Below are positions 43,919 through 53,839 of a stretch of DNA of 57,844 bases, in pieces. A program made the position numbers and the translations under genes. How positions within the stretch are numbered: the first letter of the stretch is position 1; every line of letters starts with the position of its first letter. This DNA is from Oscillatoriales cyanobacterium PMM_0008 (lineage in GTDB: Bacteria > Cyanobacteriota > Cyanobacteriia > Cyanobacteriales > Aerosakkonemataceae). The stretch covers positions 1 to 57,844 of the forward strand of contig CASBRD010000071.1 in assembly GCA_949128025.1 (NCBI GenBank), in the 5' to 3' direction. A model generated the notes under the pieces. That model had not been told where the DNA came from, searched no databases, and worked only from the letters and a program-made list of their open reading frames with translations.

Positions 43919-44569
43919 GTGACAGAGCAAACGAGCGCTAGCCAATTATTTCGAGCCGCTTACGAAAACCGTTACACATGGGACACCAACTTTCCCGGCT
44001 ACAGCGCCGATATTGAACTCAAGCAAGGCGATGAAGTTTACAGCGGCAAAGTTCGCATTAACAGCGACCTCACCGTAGAAGTCACGGGTATAGAAAACGA
44101 AGAAGTGCAACAGAGCATTTATACCCAAATGCGCGATGTCGTCACCCATCGCAAACGAGGCTCTTTCGAGCAGTCTCATGGGAAGAACCAGTTTAGCCTG
44201 GGTGAAACAGACGCCACAGATGCGATCGAAATTCTCGTCAAAGGCGACGCGATGGGGTCGAACTACAAGATCAGAGGCACAGAAATTTGCCAGGTAAGCC
44301 GAGTAATGGGCCGTGTAGCGTTCACGATCGACACCCACGAAAGTCTAAACACCTCTGAAGGCTACCTTTCCAGCCGTTACGATGCCATCTTTCGCAATCC
44401 TCAGACCAATGAAGTTACTAAACAACTAGAATTTGAGGACACCTACGAAAAAATTGGCAACTACTACATCATGACCCATCAGGTAGTGCGATCGCAGGAG
44501 CAAGGTCAACCGACGACAACCGAATTTAACTACTCAAACGTAAAGCTGCTCGAACCAGCAGTTGTTTAG
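43919..44569 (+). CDS. DUF3386 domain protein
   Basis: 216 residues. I use GTG 43919 because AAGGAG lies 6 bases upstream (43907-43912); the ATG at 43895 has none and would put that site inside the gene. The sequence (LFRAAYENRYTWDTNFPGYS, then DIELKQGDEVYSGKVRI and CQVSRVMGRVAFTIDTHES) is a cyanobacterial/plastid family of unknown function. No signal peptide. Confidence 0.85.
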   Translation: MTEQTSASQLFRAAYENRYTWDTNFPGYSADIELKQGDEVYSGKVRINSDLTVEVTGIENEEVQQSIYTQMRDVVTHRKRGSFEQSHGKNQFSLGETDATDAIEILVKGDAMGSNYKIRGTEICQVSRVMGRVAFTIDTHESLNTSEGYLSSRYDAIFRNPQTNEVTKQLEFEDTYEKIGNYYIMTHQVVRSQEQGQPTTTEFNYSNVKLLEPAVV

Positions 44570-44712
44570 TTTAAACCTAAAAACGTTAACTGCGTAGCTC
44601 AACGGTTTCCCAGGTCAGCAATCTCTGTGAAAGCTTTTCTCGCTGAGTGGTCTAGAATCAACGATAGCGGCTACTTAACAAAATATTCTCCAAGCGAACG
44701 AGGTTTCTAACT

Positions 44713-44943
44713 ATGGAACTTACAACTATTAACGTCGAACAAGTTTTGGATGAAATGCGCCCTTACTTGATTTCCGATGGCGGCAATGTCGAACTGGTCG
44801 AATTAGACGGCCCCGTCGTCAAACTGCGGCTACAGGGTGCCTGCGGTTCTTGCCCCAGCTCGACAATGACCCTGAGAATGGGAATTGAGCGCCGCCTGCG
44901 CGAAGCAATCCCAGAAATTGCCGAAGTCGAGCAGGTCATGTAA
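44713..44943 (+). CDS. nfu: Nfu (NifU C-terminal-like) iron-sulfur scaffold protein
   Basis: 76 residues, ATG 44713, the normal size for the single-domain cyanobacterial Nfu. The cluster-binding CGSCPSS motif (CxxC) and the surrounding [19 protein letters not shown] are intact. It supplies Fe-S clusters, including to photosystem I in related organisms. A gap of 84 bases of AAAAGGC-type tandem repeats separates it from the GH57 gene. Confidence 0.94.
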   Translation: MELTTINVEQVLDEMRPYLISDGGNVELVELDGPVVKLRLQGACGSCPSSTMTLRMGIERRLREAIPEIAEVEQVM

Positions 44944-45026
44944 AGTCAAAAGGCAAAAGGCAAAAGTATTTTCCCTCATGTTTCTTTTGCCTTTTGACTT
45001 TTGACTTTTTACTTTTTACTTATCCT

Positions 45027-47297
45027 ATGTCTCATCCCCTATACGTCGCCTTCATTTGGCACCAGCATCAACCGTTGTACAAAAGTCGGAGTAGAGATTT
45101 TCTAGCCGATCCGACGGCGTTGGTGCCTAATATGGGCCAATACCATCTGCCTTGGGTGCGGCTGCATGGTACTAAAGATTACTTAGATTTAGTACTGCTG
45201 CTGGAACGCTATCCCAAGCTGCATCAAACAGTAAATTTAGTTCCGTCTCTGATTCTGCAACTGGAAGATTATATCGCTGGCAAGGCGATGGACCCTTACC
45301 TAGCAGTAGCGTTGACGCCGACAGAACAGCTAAGCCAAGAACAGCAGATATTTATCATTGAGCATTTTTTTGATGCCAACCACCATACTCTAATCGACCC
45401 CAATCCCCGTTATGCCGAACTTTACACCCAACGGCAAGAACAAGGAAGGTCGTGGTGCAGAGAAAATTGGCAGGCCAGAGATTACAGCGATTTGTTAGCT
45501 TGGCATAACTTAGCTTGGTTCGATCCGCTGTTTTGGGATGACCCAGAAATTGCCAATTGGCTGGAACGGGGGAAAGATTTTAGTTTAAGCGATCGCCAGC
45601 GGATTTACTCCAAGCAGCGAGAAATCCTCAGCCGAATCGTTCCCCAGCACCGCAAAATGCAGGAGAACGGGCAGTTGGAAGTGACCACAACACCCTACAC
45701 CCACCCCATCTTGCCCCTGCTAGCCAATACTGATGTGGGAAGGGTAGCAGTGCCCAACATGAATCTGCCCCGCCATCGATTCCAGTGGGAAGAAGATATC
45801 CCCAGGCACTTACAAAAAGCCTGGGATTTTTATGCAGAACGCTTTGGATGCGAGGTTCGTGGCTTGTGGCCCTCGGAAGAGGCAGTCAGTCCCCAGATTT
45901 TGCCCTACGTAGCCAAGCAAGGATTTAAGTGGCTAGTTTCTGATGAAGCTGTGCTGGGCAATACCATCAACCACTTTTTCCACCGCGATGGTTCTGGTAA
46001 TGTTGGCGAACCGGAGTTACTGTACCGTCCCTATCGCTTGGAAACGCCCGCAGGTGAATTGGCGATCGTATTTCGCGATCACCGCTTGTCGGATTTGATT
46101 GGTTTTACTTATGGGTCGATGGAACCGAAGAAGGCAGCATCTGATATGGTGGGCCATTTGGAAGCGATCGCCCGTTCCCTCAAACACCGTCAATCTGGTG
46201 GCGAAACAGCTTTGCAAGAACCTTGGCTAGTTACAATTGCCCTCGATGGCGAAAACTGCTGGGAACACTACCAACTCGATGGCAAGCCCTTCCTGGAAGC
46301 TCTTTATCAGACTTTCAGCGACCATTCAGAAATAAAACTCGTAACCGTCTCGGAATTTATCGACAAATTCCCTGCAACAGCAACCCTGAACGCCGAGCAA
46401 TTGCACACAGGTTCCTGGGTTGATGGCAGTCTTACTACTTGGATAGGCGACCCAGCCAAAAATCGCGCCTGGGATCTGCTTACAGAAGCACGGCAAGTTC
46501 TGGCAGACCGCCCAGAAGCAACAGAAGAGAACAATCCAGAAGTCTGGGAAGCTTTATATGCCGCCGAAGGTTCGGATTGGTTCTGGTGGTTTGGCGAAGG
46601 TCACTCCTCTAACCAAGATGCCATCTTCGATCAACTGTTCCGCGAACATTTGGCGGGTATCTATCAGGCGTTGAACTTACCAGTTCCAGACAATGTACGC
46701 CGACCAGTAGAAGTCCATGAAGCGCGGGGCGATCGCAGACCCGAAAGCTTTATTCATCCAATTATAGATGGAGTGGGTGATGAGCAAGACTGGGATAAAG
46801 CCGGTCTGATCGAAATTGGTGGATCTAGGGGTACAATGCACCGCAGCAGTGCCATCCAACGCATCTGGTATGGGGTAGATCACCTCAATTTCTATTTGCG
46901 ATTGGATTTTCAAACCGGAGTTCTGCCGGGGAAAGGTTGTCCGCCGGAGTTAAATTTGCTCTGGTTTTACCCTGACCGAACAATGTCAAACAGTCCAATT
47001 CCCCTAATAAATCTACCAGAAGAACCACCCTTAAATTATCTGTTCCACCACCATCTGGGAATTAATTTACTCACCAATACACTTAGGTTTCAGGAAGCAG
47101 GCGAGAATCACCAATGGCATTCTCTTCCTACTCGCGCTCAAGTGGGGCTTCAGAGTTGTTTGGAGGTGGCGATACCTTGGGCAGATTTGCACGTTGAGCC
47201 AGATTATCCGATCAGGCTGATCTTAGTTCTTTCGGAGGGCGAGCGTTTTTCTAGTTATATGCCAGAAAATGCGCTGATTCCGATCGAAGTGCCGTAG
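45027..47297 (+). CDS. Glycoside hydrolase family 57 protein
   Basis: 756 residues from ATG 45027 (MSHPLYVAFIWHQHQPLY, the expected family start); an earlier in-frame start at 44994 lies inside a repeat and adds only MTFDFLLFTYP. GH57 core motifs: HQHQPLY, LWPSEEAVSPQ with the likely nucleophile Glu, and ALDGENCWEHY with the likely acid/base Asp. The C-terminal third resembles long GH57 glucan-active enzymes (amylase/branching type). Cytoplasmic. It complements the GH13 at 37175-38926 in alpha-glucan metabolism (inference). Confidence 0.88.
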   Translation: MSHPLYVAFIWHQHQPLYKSRSRDFLADPTALVPNMGQYHLPWVRLHGTKDYLDLVLLLERYPKLHQTVNLVPSLILQLEDYIAGKAMDPYLAVALTPTEQLSQEQQIFIIEHFFDANHHTLIDPNPRYAELYTQRQEQGRSWCRENWQARDYSDLLAWHNLAWFDPLFWDDPEIANWLERGKDFSLSDRQRIYSKQREILSRIVPQHRKMQENGQLEVTTTPYTHPILPLLANTDVGRVAVPNMNLPRHRFQWEEDIPRHLQKAWDFYAERFGCEVRGLWPSEEAVSPQILPYVAKQGFKWLVSDEAVLGNTINHFFHRDGSGNVGEPELLYRPYRLETPAGELAIVFRDHRLSDLIGFTYGSMEPKKAASDMVGHLEAIARSLKHRQSGGETALQEPWLVTIALDGENCWEHYQLDGKPFLEALYQTFSDHSEIKLVTVSEFIDKFPATATLNAEQLHTGSWVDGSLTTWIGDPAKNRAWDLLTEARQVLADRPEATEENNPEVWEALYAAEGSDWFWWFGEGHSSNQDAIFDQLFREHLAGIYQALNLPVPDNVRRPVEVHEARGDRRPESFIHPIIDGVGDEQDWDKAGLIEIGGSRGTMHRSSAIQRIWYGVDHLNFYLRLDFQTGVLPGKGCPPELNLLWFYPDRTMSNSPIPLINLPEEPPLNYLFHHHLGINLLTNTLRFQEAGENHQWHSLPTRAQVGLQSCLEVAIPWADLHVEPDYPIRLILVLSEGERFSSYMPENALIPIEVP

Positions 47298-47825
47298 GAA
47301 GCGATCCAATACTGTTGGGTTAACAGGAATTGCTTTGTTGGGTTTCGAGATCTCGAAACCCAACAAAGCTAAACCCAGCGTTGGGTTTCGTTACCTCAAC
47401 CCAACCTACGAAATTTCTACTGCTCAACCCAACAAAGCAAAACTCAGCGTTGGGTTTCGTTACCTTAACCCAACCTACGAAATTTCTAAATTGTACTTCG
47501 GGACGGGCAGGATGCCCGTCCCACAAGAATCTTATCAAAGTTGACTGTAAAATTAGATGCACAGCTTATGACATCCTCCAACGCTCATTTTTCTTGGCAA
47601 TAGACCTCTTGCAAAAGGAAAATATATCCATCTTTTCAACTGTGTTTATCTGTGGTTAAAAATTATCCGAAATTTCGGATTTTTGCAAGAAGTCTAATAG
47701 ACCTTTGGCAAGGTCGTAGCAAAAACAGTTGCGATCGGCTTTACCAAAGTTACCAAAAATCCTGGCTATGATAGTAGCTTCTCTGGTACAACTACATAAA
47801 AGACTTTTTTACCTACCAAAACCCT
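47298..47825. other. 528-base intergenic repeat cluster
   Basis: It contains the palindrome and tandem units described separately, a GGACGGGCA/TGCCCGTCC hairpin at ~47501-47521, and a 16-base palindrome (ATCCGAAATTTCGGAT) at ~47667-47682. The promoter of the hybrid kinase presumably lies at the right end. No gene seen. Confidence 0.6.
47332..47487. repeat. GTTGGGTTTCG repeat cluster with 38-base palindrome
   Basis: 47332-47369 is a perfect 38-base palindrome (GCTTTGTTGGGTTTCGAGA plus complement). Two 43-base direct copies follow at 47376-47418 and 47445-47487 (CAGCGTTGGGTTTCGTTACC...), differing at one position and separated by 26 bases. Related copies are at 37062-37128 and 56904-56975. Confidence 0.85.
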
Positions 47826-50800
47826 ATGTCAGAAGTGCCTCTTGCAGTTCGTTTAACCACTGCTACTCTGCCGCCTAACGAAGTAGAACGGCTAGAGGCA
47901 CTGCGTCGATACAATATTCTCGATACTCCACCTGAAGAAAGCTTCGATCGCATCACTACTCTAGCAGCGCGTCTGTTTGACGTACCGATCGCTCTAGTTT
48001 CCTTAATTGACCAATTTCGCGCCTGGTTTAAATCCGGCTACGGTTTTGAGGGCCGCGAAATCAGCCGCGAGGACACAATTTGTAGCTTCGCTGTCTTGGC
48101 TAATGATGTTTTCGTAGTTCCAGATACCAGAAAAGATCCTCGTTTCGCCTGCATCCCTGCGGCGCTGACGGAACCGGGCATTCGCTTTTATGCGGGAGGG
48201 CCTCTAATTACCCAGGATGGCTTTAATCTTGGGACTCTCTGTATTCTGGACACCAAGCCGCACGACGATTTTAGTGCCGAACAGCGCTCCACTCTGGCTG
48301 ACTTAGCGGCGATGGTGGTTGACCAATTAGAACTACGCCTAGCTTCTCGCCAAATTATCCAGTTCAATGCTGCCCTCCATGAGGTAACTGAGGGAGTCTC
48401 AGCAGCGATAGGAAAGACGTTTTTCTCCTCGCTGGTACAACACCTGACTAAAGCTTTGGGTGTTGATAGCGCCTTCATTGGTCAGCTAGTTGATAACGAC
48501 AGCGAAACCGTCACAACTATTGCCCTCTGCGTGGAGGGGCAGATAGTAGATAACATTGATTATTCGCTTGGCGATACACCTTGTAGTGATGTGATCGAGC
48601 AGCGTAAGATATGTTGCTATCCCCGTGAAGTTAAATCCCAATTTCCACAAGCTAACCTGCTTAGAGAAATGTCTATTGAGAGCTACATTGCTGTGCCGTT
48701 GTTTGACTCTACAGGAATGCCGCTAGGATTGCTAGGGGTGATGGATAAAAAACCTTTAGAGAATATCCAACTAGCAGAATCGCTGCTTACCATCTTTGCT
48801 ACCCGCGTGACAACAGAACTGGAACGCCTGCAACTTGAAGCAGAACGCGCCCAACTACTAGCACAGGAACAAGCTGCAAGGGCAGAGGCAGAACTACAGC
48901 GCACTTACCTCCACTCATTACTCATGGAGGCTCCAGCATCCATAGCTATCGTTAATGGGACTAAGGGTTCTGAACTTGTTTTTGAGTTCGCCAACCCACT
49001 TTACTATCAACTTGTGGGTAAACAAGAACTGATCGGTAAATCACTTGGCGAATTGTTTCCAGAGCTTGAAAGCCAGGTAATTTATGAAATATTGGATGGC
49101 GTGATTGCTACTGGTATACCATTTGTAGGACAAGAGTTTCCCATCAGGTGGGATAGGCGCGGTAACGGAAAGACTGACGAGGGTTTCTTCAACTTTGTTT
49201 ACCAGGCTAAGTACGGTGTGGATGGCAAAATTGAAGGCGTGCTGGTCTTTGCATTTGAGGTGACTGACCTAGTATTGTCACGCCAACAAGCTGAGTTACT
49301 GGCTGAAGACTTGCGCCTTCAACAAAAAGCTTTAAGCGAAAGTGAGGAGCGGTATCGCGCTCTGGTAATTGCTACTTCGCAAGCAGTCTGGACAACAAAT
49401 GCTGAAGGACTGATTATTGACGATCAACCATCTTGGCGAAGTTTGACAGGACAAAGTGCGTCAGAAGTTAAAGGATGGGGCTGGCTAAACGCGATTCATC
49501 CAGAGGATAGAGACTGCACTGCAAAATGCTGGACTGATGCAGTTGAAACGAAAAGTATCTATGAGATTGAGCATCGGTTGCAGACAGCAGATGGAAGTTA
49601 CCGCTATTTCTTTGCTCGTGGCGTACCAGTTGTTGCCGAAGATGGCAGTATTCGAGAGTGGGTAGGCGCTCACACGGATATCACTTTTGCTAAACAGATT
49701 GAGTCGGAACGCGCTCAAATTTTGGCTAGAGAGCAAGCTGCACGCGCCCAAGCGGAATCAGCAAATCGCATCAAAGATGAATTTCTGGCAGTCCTGTCTC
49801 ACGAATTGCGATCGCCTCTCAATCCCATTCTCGGTTGGGCAAAGCTCCTGCGAACCCGTCAGTTTGACAAAGTGAAGACTGACAAAGCTTTAGAAACGAT
49901 CGAGCGCAATGCCATGTTGCAGACTAGGCTAATTGAAGATTTACTCGACATCTCCCGCATCATGCAGGGCAAAATTAGCTTAAATGTCTGCCCAGTTAAC
50001 TTAACATTCCCAATTGAATCAGCGATCGAAACTGTACGTTTGGCGGCTGAAGCTAAATCAATCGATTTGAGATTTTCGATTTGGGATTTTGGATTGGAGG
50101 ATGCACCTGAAAACTCAGTATCTATAGAATCCGATCGATTTTCCTCTAATCCAAAATCCCAAATACCAAATCCAAAATTCCTCGTTTCAGGCGATGCGAG
50201 CCGCTTACAACAGATAGTGTGGAATCTGGTGGGCAACGCGATTAAGTTTACTCCTCCCGGCGGATGCGTTGAAGTGGAACTTTCATTAGTTGAGAGTGGA
50301 GAATTCTTAACTCAAAAATCTTATGCTCAGATTCAAGTAAGAGACACAGGCAAAGGGATTAATCCAGAATTTCTCCCTCACGTCTTTGAGTATTTCCGTC
50401 AAGCAGATGGCGCAATCAATAGAAGGCATGGCGGACTGGGATTGGGTTTAGCGATCGCACGACATCTGGTAGAAATGCACGGCGGCACTATCTATGTAGA
50501 AAGCGAGGGTGAGGGAAAAGGCGCAACTTTTACCGTGCAACTGCCGCTGATGAAGGCGCAGGCGCAGACGGGTGAACCAAGTAAGCCGTGTGAAAATGCT
50601 CTACAACTCAATGGCGTGCGGATACTTGTAGTCGATGATGAGCCTGATACCCTCGAACTTCACGTTTTCATGCTCCAACAGTATGGGGCCCAAACGATCG
50701 GAGCCTCATCAGCAGCAGAGGCATTTCAACTCATCAAACGGCTGAATCCAGATGTGCTGGTAAGTGACTTAGGGATGCCAAATGAAGATGGCTACAGTCT

Positions 50801-50984
50801 CATTCGTCGAGTCAGAGCCTTAGAGTCCTCACAAGGGAGAGCCATTCCTGCCATTGCCGTGACGGCATATGCTAGGGCAGAAGACAGCACAAAGGCTCTG
50901 GCAGCAGGGTTTGCGAGGCATATTTCTAAGCCAGTCGAGCCTGTTGAATTGGTTGAGGCGATCGCCAATCTCCTCCGAAATTAA
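47826..50984 (+). CDS. Hybrid sensor histidine kinase: GAF-GAF-PAS-PAS-HisKA-HATPase-REC
   Basis: 1052 residues, ATG 47826. In order: GAF (~25-165), GAF (~180-330), a coiled coil, PAS (~350-480), PAS (~510-640), HisKA with phosphoacceptor His659 (LSHELRSPLNPILGWAKLL), HATPase (NLVGNAIKFTPPGG, DTGKGINPEFL, GGLGLGLAIARH) and a C-terminal receiver with Asp981 (VLVSDLGMP). No membrane segments, so it is cytoplasmic. An insert at ~748-787 (FSIWDFGLE..., NPKSQIPNPKF) sits between the dimerisation helices and the N box and is encoded by a dispersed repeat; the ATPase motifs are otherwise whole. The signal is unknown. Confidence 0.92.
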   Translation: MSEVPLAVRLTTATLPPNEVERLEALRRYNILDTPPEESFDRITTLAARLFDVPIALVSLIDQFRAWFKSGYGFEGREISREDTICSFAVLANDVFVVPDTRKDPRFACIPAALTEPGIRFYAGGPLITQDGFNLGTLCILDTKPHDDFSAEQRSTLADLAAMVVDQLELRLASRQIIQFNAALHEVTEGVSAAIGKTFFSSLVQHLTKALGVDSAFIGQLVDNDSETVTTIALCVEGQIVDNIDYSLGDTPCSDVIEQRKICCYPREVKSQFPQANLLREMSIESYIAVPLFDSTGMPLGLLGVMDKKPLENIQLAESLLTIFATRVTTELERLQLEAERAQLLAQEQAARAEAELQRTYLHSLLMEAPASIAIVNGTKGSELVFEFANPLYYQLVGKQELIGKSLGELFPELESQVIYEILDGVIATGIPFVGQEFPIRWDRRGNGKTDEGFFNFVYQAKYGVDGKIEGVLVFAFEVTDLVLSRQQAELLAEDLRLQQKALSESEERYRALVIATSQAVWTTNAEGLIIDDQPSWRSLTGQSASEVKGWGWLNAIHPEDRDCTAKCWTDAVETKSIYEIEHRLQTADGSYRYFFARGVPVVAEDGSIREWVGAHTDITFAKQIESERAQILAREQAARAQAESANRIKDEFLAVLSHELRSPLNPILGWAKLLRTRQFDKVKTDKALETIERNAMLQTRLIEDLLDISRIMQGKISLNVCPVNLTFPIESAIETVRLAAEAKSIDLRFSIWDFGLEDAPENSVSIESDRFSSNPKSQIPNPKFLVSGDASRLQQIVWNLVGNAIKFTPPGGCVEVELSLVESGEFLTQKSYAQIQVRDTGKGINPEFLPHVFEYFRQADGAINRRHGGLGLGLAIARHLVEMHGGTIYVESEGEGKGATFTVQLPLMKAQAQTGEPSKPCENALQLNGVRILVVDDEPDTLELHVFMLQQYGAQTIGASSAAEAFQLIKRLNPDVLVSDLGMPNEDGYSLIRRVRALESSQGRAIPAIAVTAYARAEDSTKALAAGFARHISKPVEPVELVEAIANLLRN

Positions 50985-51119
50985 AGTCGGGACAGCCTTG
51001 CTCTCCAAAGCTGCACGACTTATAAGGCAAGCTTATAATCAGATTTAGGCAGAGCCAGAAGCTGATAACCTGATATCATGCCAAATGGGCGATACTCTCA
51101 ATAAAAATCGCAGAAACTT

Positions 51120-51983
51120 ATGGGAAAAATATGGGAGCTTGACTATTATTCAAGGCCCATTCTGGACGATAACAAGAAAAAATTATGGGAAGTGCTGATC
51201 TGCGAAAGCCCCCAAGACGTGCGCGACTCGCCTGAGTCCACGTTCCGGTATGCTAAGTTTTGTTCCAATCAGCAGGTAAATTCTGTTTGGTTGCGGACGG
51301 CTTTGGAGGAAGCGATCGCTCAATTTGGGCAAACCCCCCAAAAAATCCGCTTCTTCCGCGTCCAGATGAGTAATATGATTACCAAAGCCTGCGAGGATTT
51401 GGGTATCCCAGCTTACCCCAGCCGTCGCACATTTAACCTCAACGGGTGGCTCAAAGAACGGATGGAGGAGGTATATCCACACTATCCCGGCTTTGTGCCC
51501 GTTGGCCCCAATCCCTCTGTGCTAATAGAAAGTCAGCCACCCCAACCCCTACCCGATGCTTTGATCGGACAGCAATGGGCGTTTGTTACCTTGGAGGCAT
51601 CGGCATTTGAGGAAATGCCGGAATGGGACATTAGCTTTAAAGAAGCTTTTCCTTTACAGGCGCGGGGAGTGACTCCCGATTCCCGCATTCCAGGTTTGAT
51701 AATTTTCTCATCCAGAGCGGTACCTTTAGCTGCGTGGATATCCGGTTTGGAACTAGCTTGTCTCAAATTCGATCTGATTCCCCAGGCGAGATTGCTATTA
51801 GAAACAGGTGTTAGCGATCGCTGGATTCTGGCTAATATCAAAGATGCAGCCACCATTGCCGAAGCCAAAGGATTTGAAGAAGCCAAGCAAAAAGCCCAAA
51901 GCGTGCATTTTCTAGCTGTTCAGTCCGATCCTCAAGTAGAATCATTTGCCGGATTCTGGCTGTTGCAAGATGATATCGCTTGA
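51120..51983 (+). CDS. Tab2/Atab2 family RNA-binding protein (DUF1092)
   Basis: 287 residues, ATG 51120. Start KIWELDYYSRPILDDNKKKL, centre IPAYPSRRTFNLNGWLKERM, end FAGFWLLQD are hallmarks of the family. In algae and plants, Tab2/Atab2 activates translation of photosystem mRNAs. In cyanobacteria the role is inferred by homology. Confidence 0.92.
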   Translation: MGKIWELDYYSRPILDDNKKKLWEVLICESPQDVRDSPESTFRYAKFCSNQQVNSVWLRTALEEAIAQFGQTPQKIRFFRVQMSNMITKACEDLGIPAYPSRRTFNLNGWLKERMEEVYPHYPGFVPVGPNPSVLIESQPPQPLPDALIGQQWAFVTLEASAFEEMPEWDISFKEAFPLQARGVTPDSRIPGLIIFSSRAVPLAAWISGLELACLKFDLIPQARLLLETGVSDRWILANIKDAATIAEAKGFEEAKQKAQSVHFLAVQSDPQVESFAGFWLLQDDIA

Positions 51984-52137
51984 CAAAAAATTCGCCAGCC
52001 TGCGTTGCGCGACCTCCGCAAATCGCTTACATCCCCAGCCTGAAAAGGACGGGGCTGTAGCTCGTTTTTTGGTAACTTTAGATTTGAGAAGAAGAAATTT
52101 AATTTTCAATTTTTCAGTCTAAATCAAAAATCGCGTT

Positions 52138-53448
52138 ATGGGTTATGACGATTTCCAACCAGAGGCACTAGCAGAACAGCTCCTCGAACTAGCAGCCAGA
52201 TCGGGGGCTCAAGCAGCTGAAGTTTATCAGTCGCGGTCGCTCTCCAAACCAGTATTTTTTGAAGCAAATCGACTAAAGCAACTGGAAAGCGCCCAAGCTG
52301 AAGGGACAGCACTGCGACTGTGGAAAAATGGTTGTCCGGGATTGGCAGTCGCCTACGGGCCAGTGGAACCGAAAGCTTTAGTGGAAAGTGCGATCGCGCT
52401 TTCTCACCTCAACGAACCAGAACCAGTAGAACTGGTCGGGGCCACAAAAGCAATATATCCCGATGTAGGACAAGCCGTAACAGTAGAACAACTGGTAGTT
52501 TGGGGAAAAGAAGCGATCGCCCTAATTCGAGACGCCTACCCAGAAGTCCTGGTAAGCGCCGAATGGGAATGCGAAATTGAAACTACGCGCCTAGTCAATT
52601 CCCAAGGACTCGATTGTGACCACACCGATACTACCCTCAGCTGCTATCTAGGCGCAGAATGGGTGCGAGGCGATGATTTTTTGAGTGTTGCTGACGGTCA
52701 AACCCAGCGCGACAGCCTCGACCCAGTAGCACTGGCGCAACAAATTTTACAGCGGTTGAATTGGTGTAAAGAAAACGTTTCACCTTCCGTCGGTCGGGTG
52801 CCGGTATTATTCACCGCCAAAGCCGCCGATATGCTATGGGGCACCGTTCAAGCTGCTTTGAACGGCAAAATGGTCATAGAAGGCGCTTCTCCTTGGAGCG
52901 AGCGCCACAGCTGCAAGGTAATTTCCGAAGCCCTGACTCTCGAACAACGGCCCGATCGTGGCCCATTTAGCTGTCCCTTCGATGATGAAGGCACTCCCAC
53001 CCGACCCCTGACTTTTATCAAAAACGGCATCTTGCAGCTTTTTTACACCGACACCACCACTGGTCGGCGTTTAGGATCGGGCACTACCGGCAACGGATTT
53101 CGTCCCGGATTGGGCAGCTATCCCACCCCAGGTTTATTTAACTTGCTGATTCAACCCGGTAGTGGGTCAATGCTTGACTTAATCGCTCAAATGGATGATG
53201 GATTGGTGGTCGATCAAATGCTGGGTGGCAGTGCCGGGATTTCTGGGGAATTTTCCATCAATATCGATCTGGGCTACCGGGTAAGTGGCGGTCAAATAGT
53301 CGGCAGAGTGAAAGATACTATGGCCGCCGGTAACGTTTACACAGCCCTCAAGCAAGTCATTGCACTGGGAGGTGATGCCGAGTGGAATGGCAATTGCTAC
53401 ACACCTTCCTTGATCGTAGAAGGTTTATCAGTTACAGGAAGGCACTAA
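52138..53448 (+). CDS. TldD/PmbA family metallopeptidase-like protein
   Basis: 436 residues, ATG 52138. PmbA-like layout: N-terminal helical domain (ALAEQLLELAARSGAQAAEVY), then the PmbA/TldD core with DRGPFSCPFDDEGTPT and GTTGNGFRPGLG segments and the C-terminal VKDTMAAGNVYTALKQV. In E. coli TldD and TldE work as a pair that processes modified peptides. A partner is not seen nearby. Confidence 0.9.
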   Translation: MGYDDFQPEALAEQLLELAARSGAQAAEVYQSRSLSKPVFFEANRLKQLESAQAEGTALRLWKNGCPGLAVAYGPVEPKALVESAIALSHLNEPEPVELVGATKAIYPDVGQAVTVEQLVVWGKEAIALIRDAYPEVLVSAEWECEIETTRLVNSQGLDCDHTDTTLSCYLGAEWVRGDDFLSVADGQTQRDSLDPVALAQQILQRLNWCKENVSPSVGRVPVLFTAKAADMLWGTVQAALNGKMVIEGASPWSERHSCKVISEALTLEQRPDRGPFSCPFDDEGTPTRPLTFIKNGILQLFYTDTTTGRRLGSGTTGNGFRPGLGSYPTPGLFNLLIQPGSGSMLDLIAQMDDGLVVDQMLGGSAGISGEFSINIDLGYRVSGGQIVGRVKDTMAAGNVYTALKQVIALGGDAEWNGNCYTPSLIVEGLSVTGRH

Positions 53449-53839
53449 ACCGACATCTAATCCCAACATCGGTAACCAACCACCCATAAATCGGCAACTG
53501 CTTATGTAAAGTTTTCATAAAGTTTAAAGGAAGGCCCTATGGGCAAAATCTCCCTAAACCCTTCTTAGAAGGGGATTTTTATCTCAATTTAATTTTAAAG
53601 TTTTGATAAAGTTGTGGCTCAGTACAGAGTGACACCGATCCCCAAACACAAAACTTCGTGCTAGTCTGTTGCAGTTACGAATTCAGAAGTGTACACGGAA
53701 CGAGTACGAGTTTATAGGGTGGAATTCTACCGTCGAGCAGAGGAGAATTTTAGATTTAATTTCAAAAAATAAATCTAAAATCTTGTTTTTCTCCCCTAGC
53801 CCTGAGCCGCCTAGTCCCTAGCCCCTAGCCCCTTCCTCT
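53449..53839. other. Intergenic region upstream of rlpA
   Basis: 391 bases with AT-rich sequence, TTGATAAAGTT-type motifs, a CCCTTCTTAGAAGGGG palindrome near 53558, and at the right end repeated AATCTAAA and CCTAGCCC units. I looked for a c-di-AMP riboswitch, which precedes some rlpA-like genes, and saw no convincing core. Confidence 0.45.

Noticed and set aside
47320-47659. Overlapping ORFs on both strands in the repeat cluster
   Set aside because: They are translations of the GTTGGGTTTCG palindromes, with the same peptide repeated on both strands.
53449-53839. Riboswitch upstream of rlpA
   Set aside because: No conserved ydaO core blocks seen in the leader.
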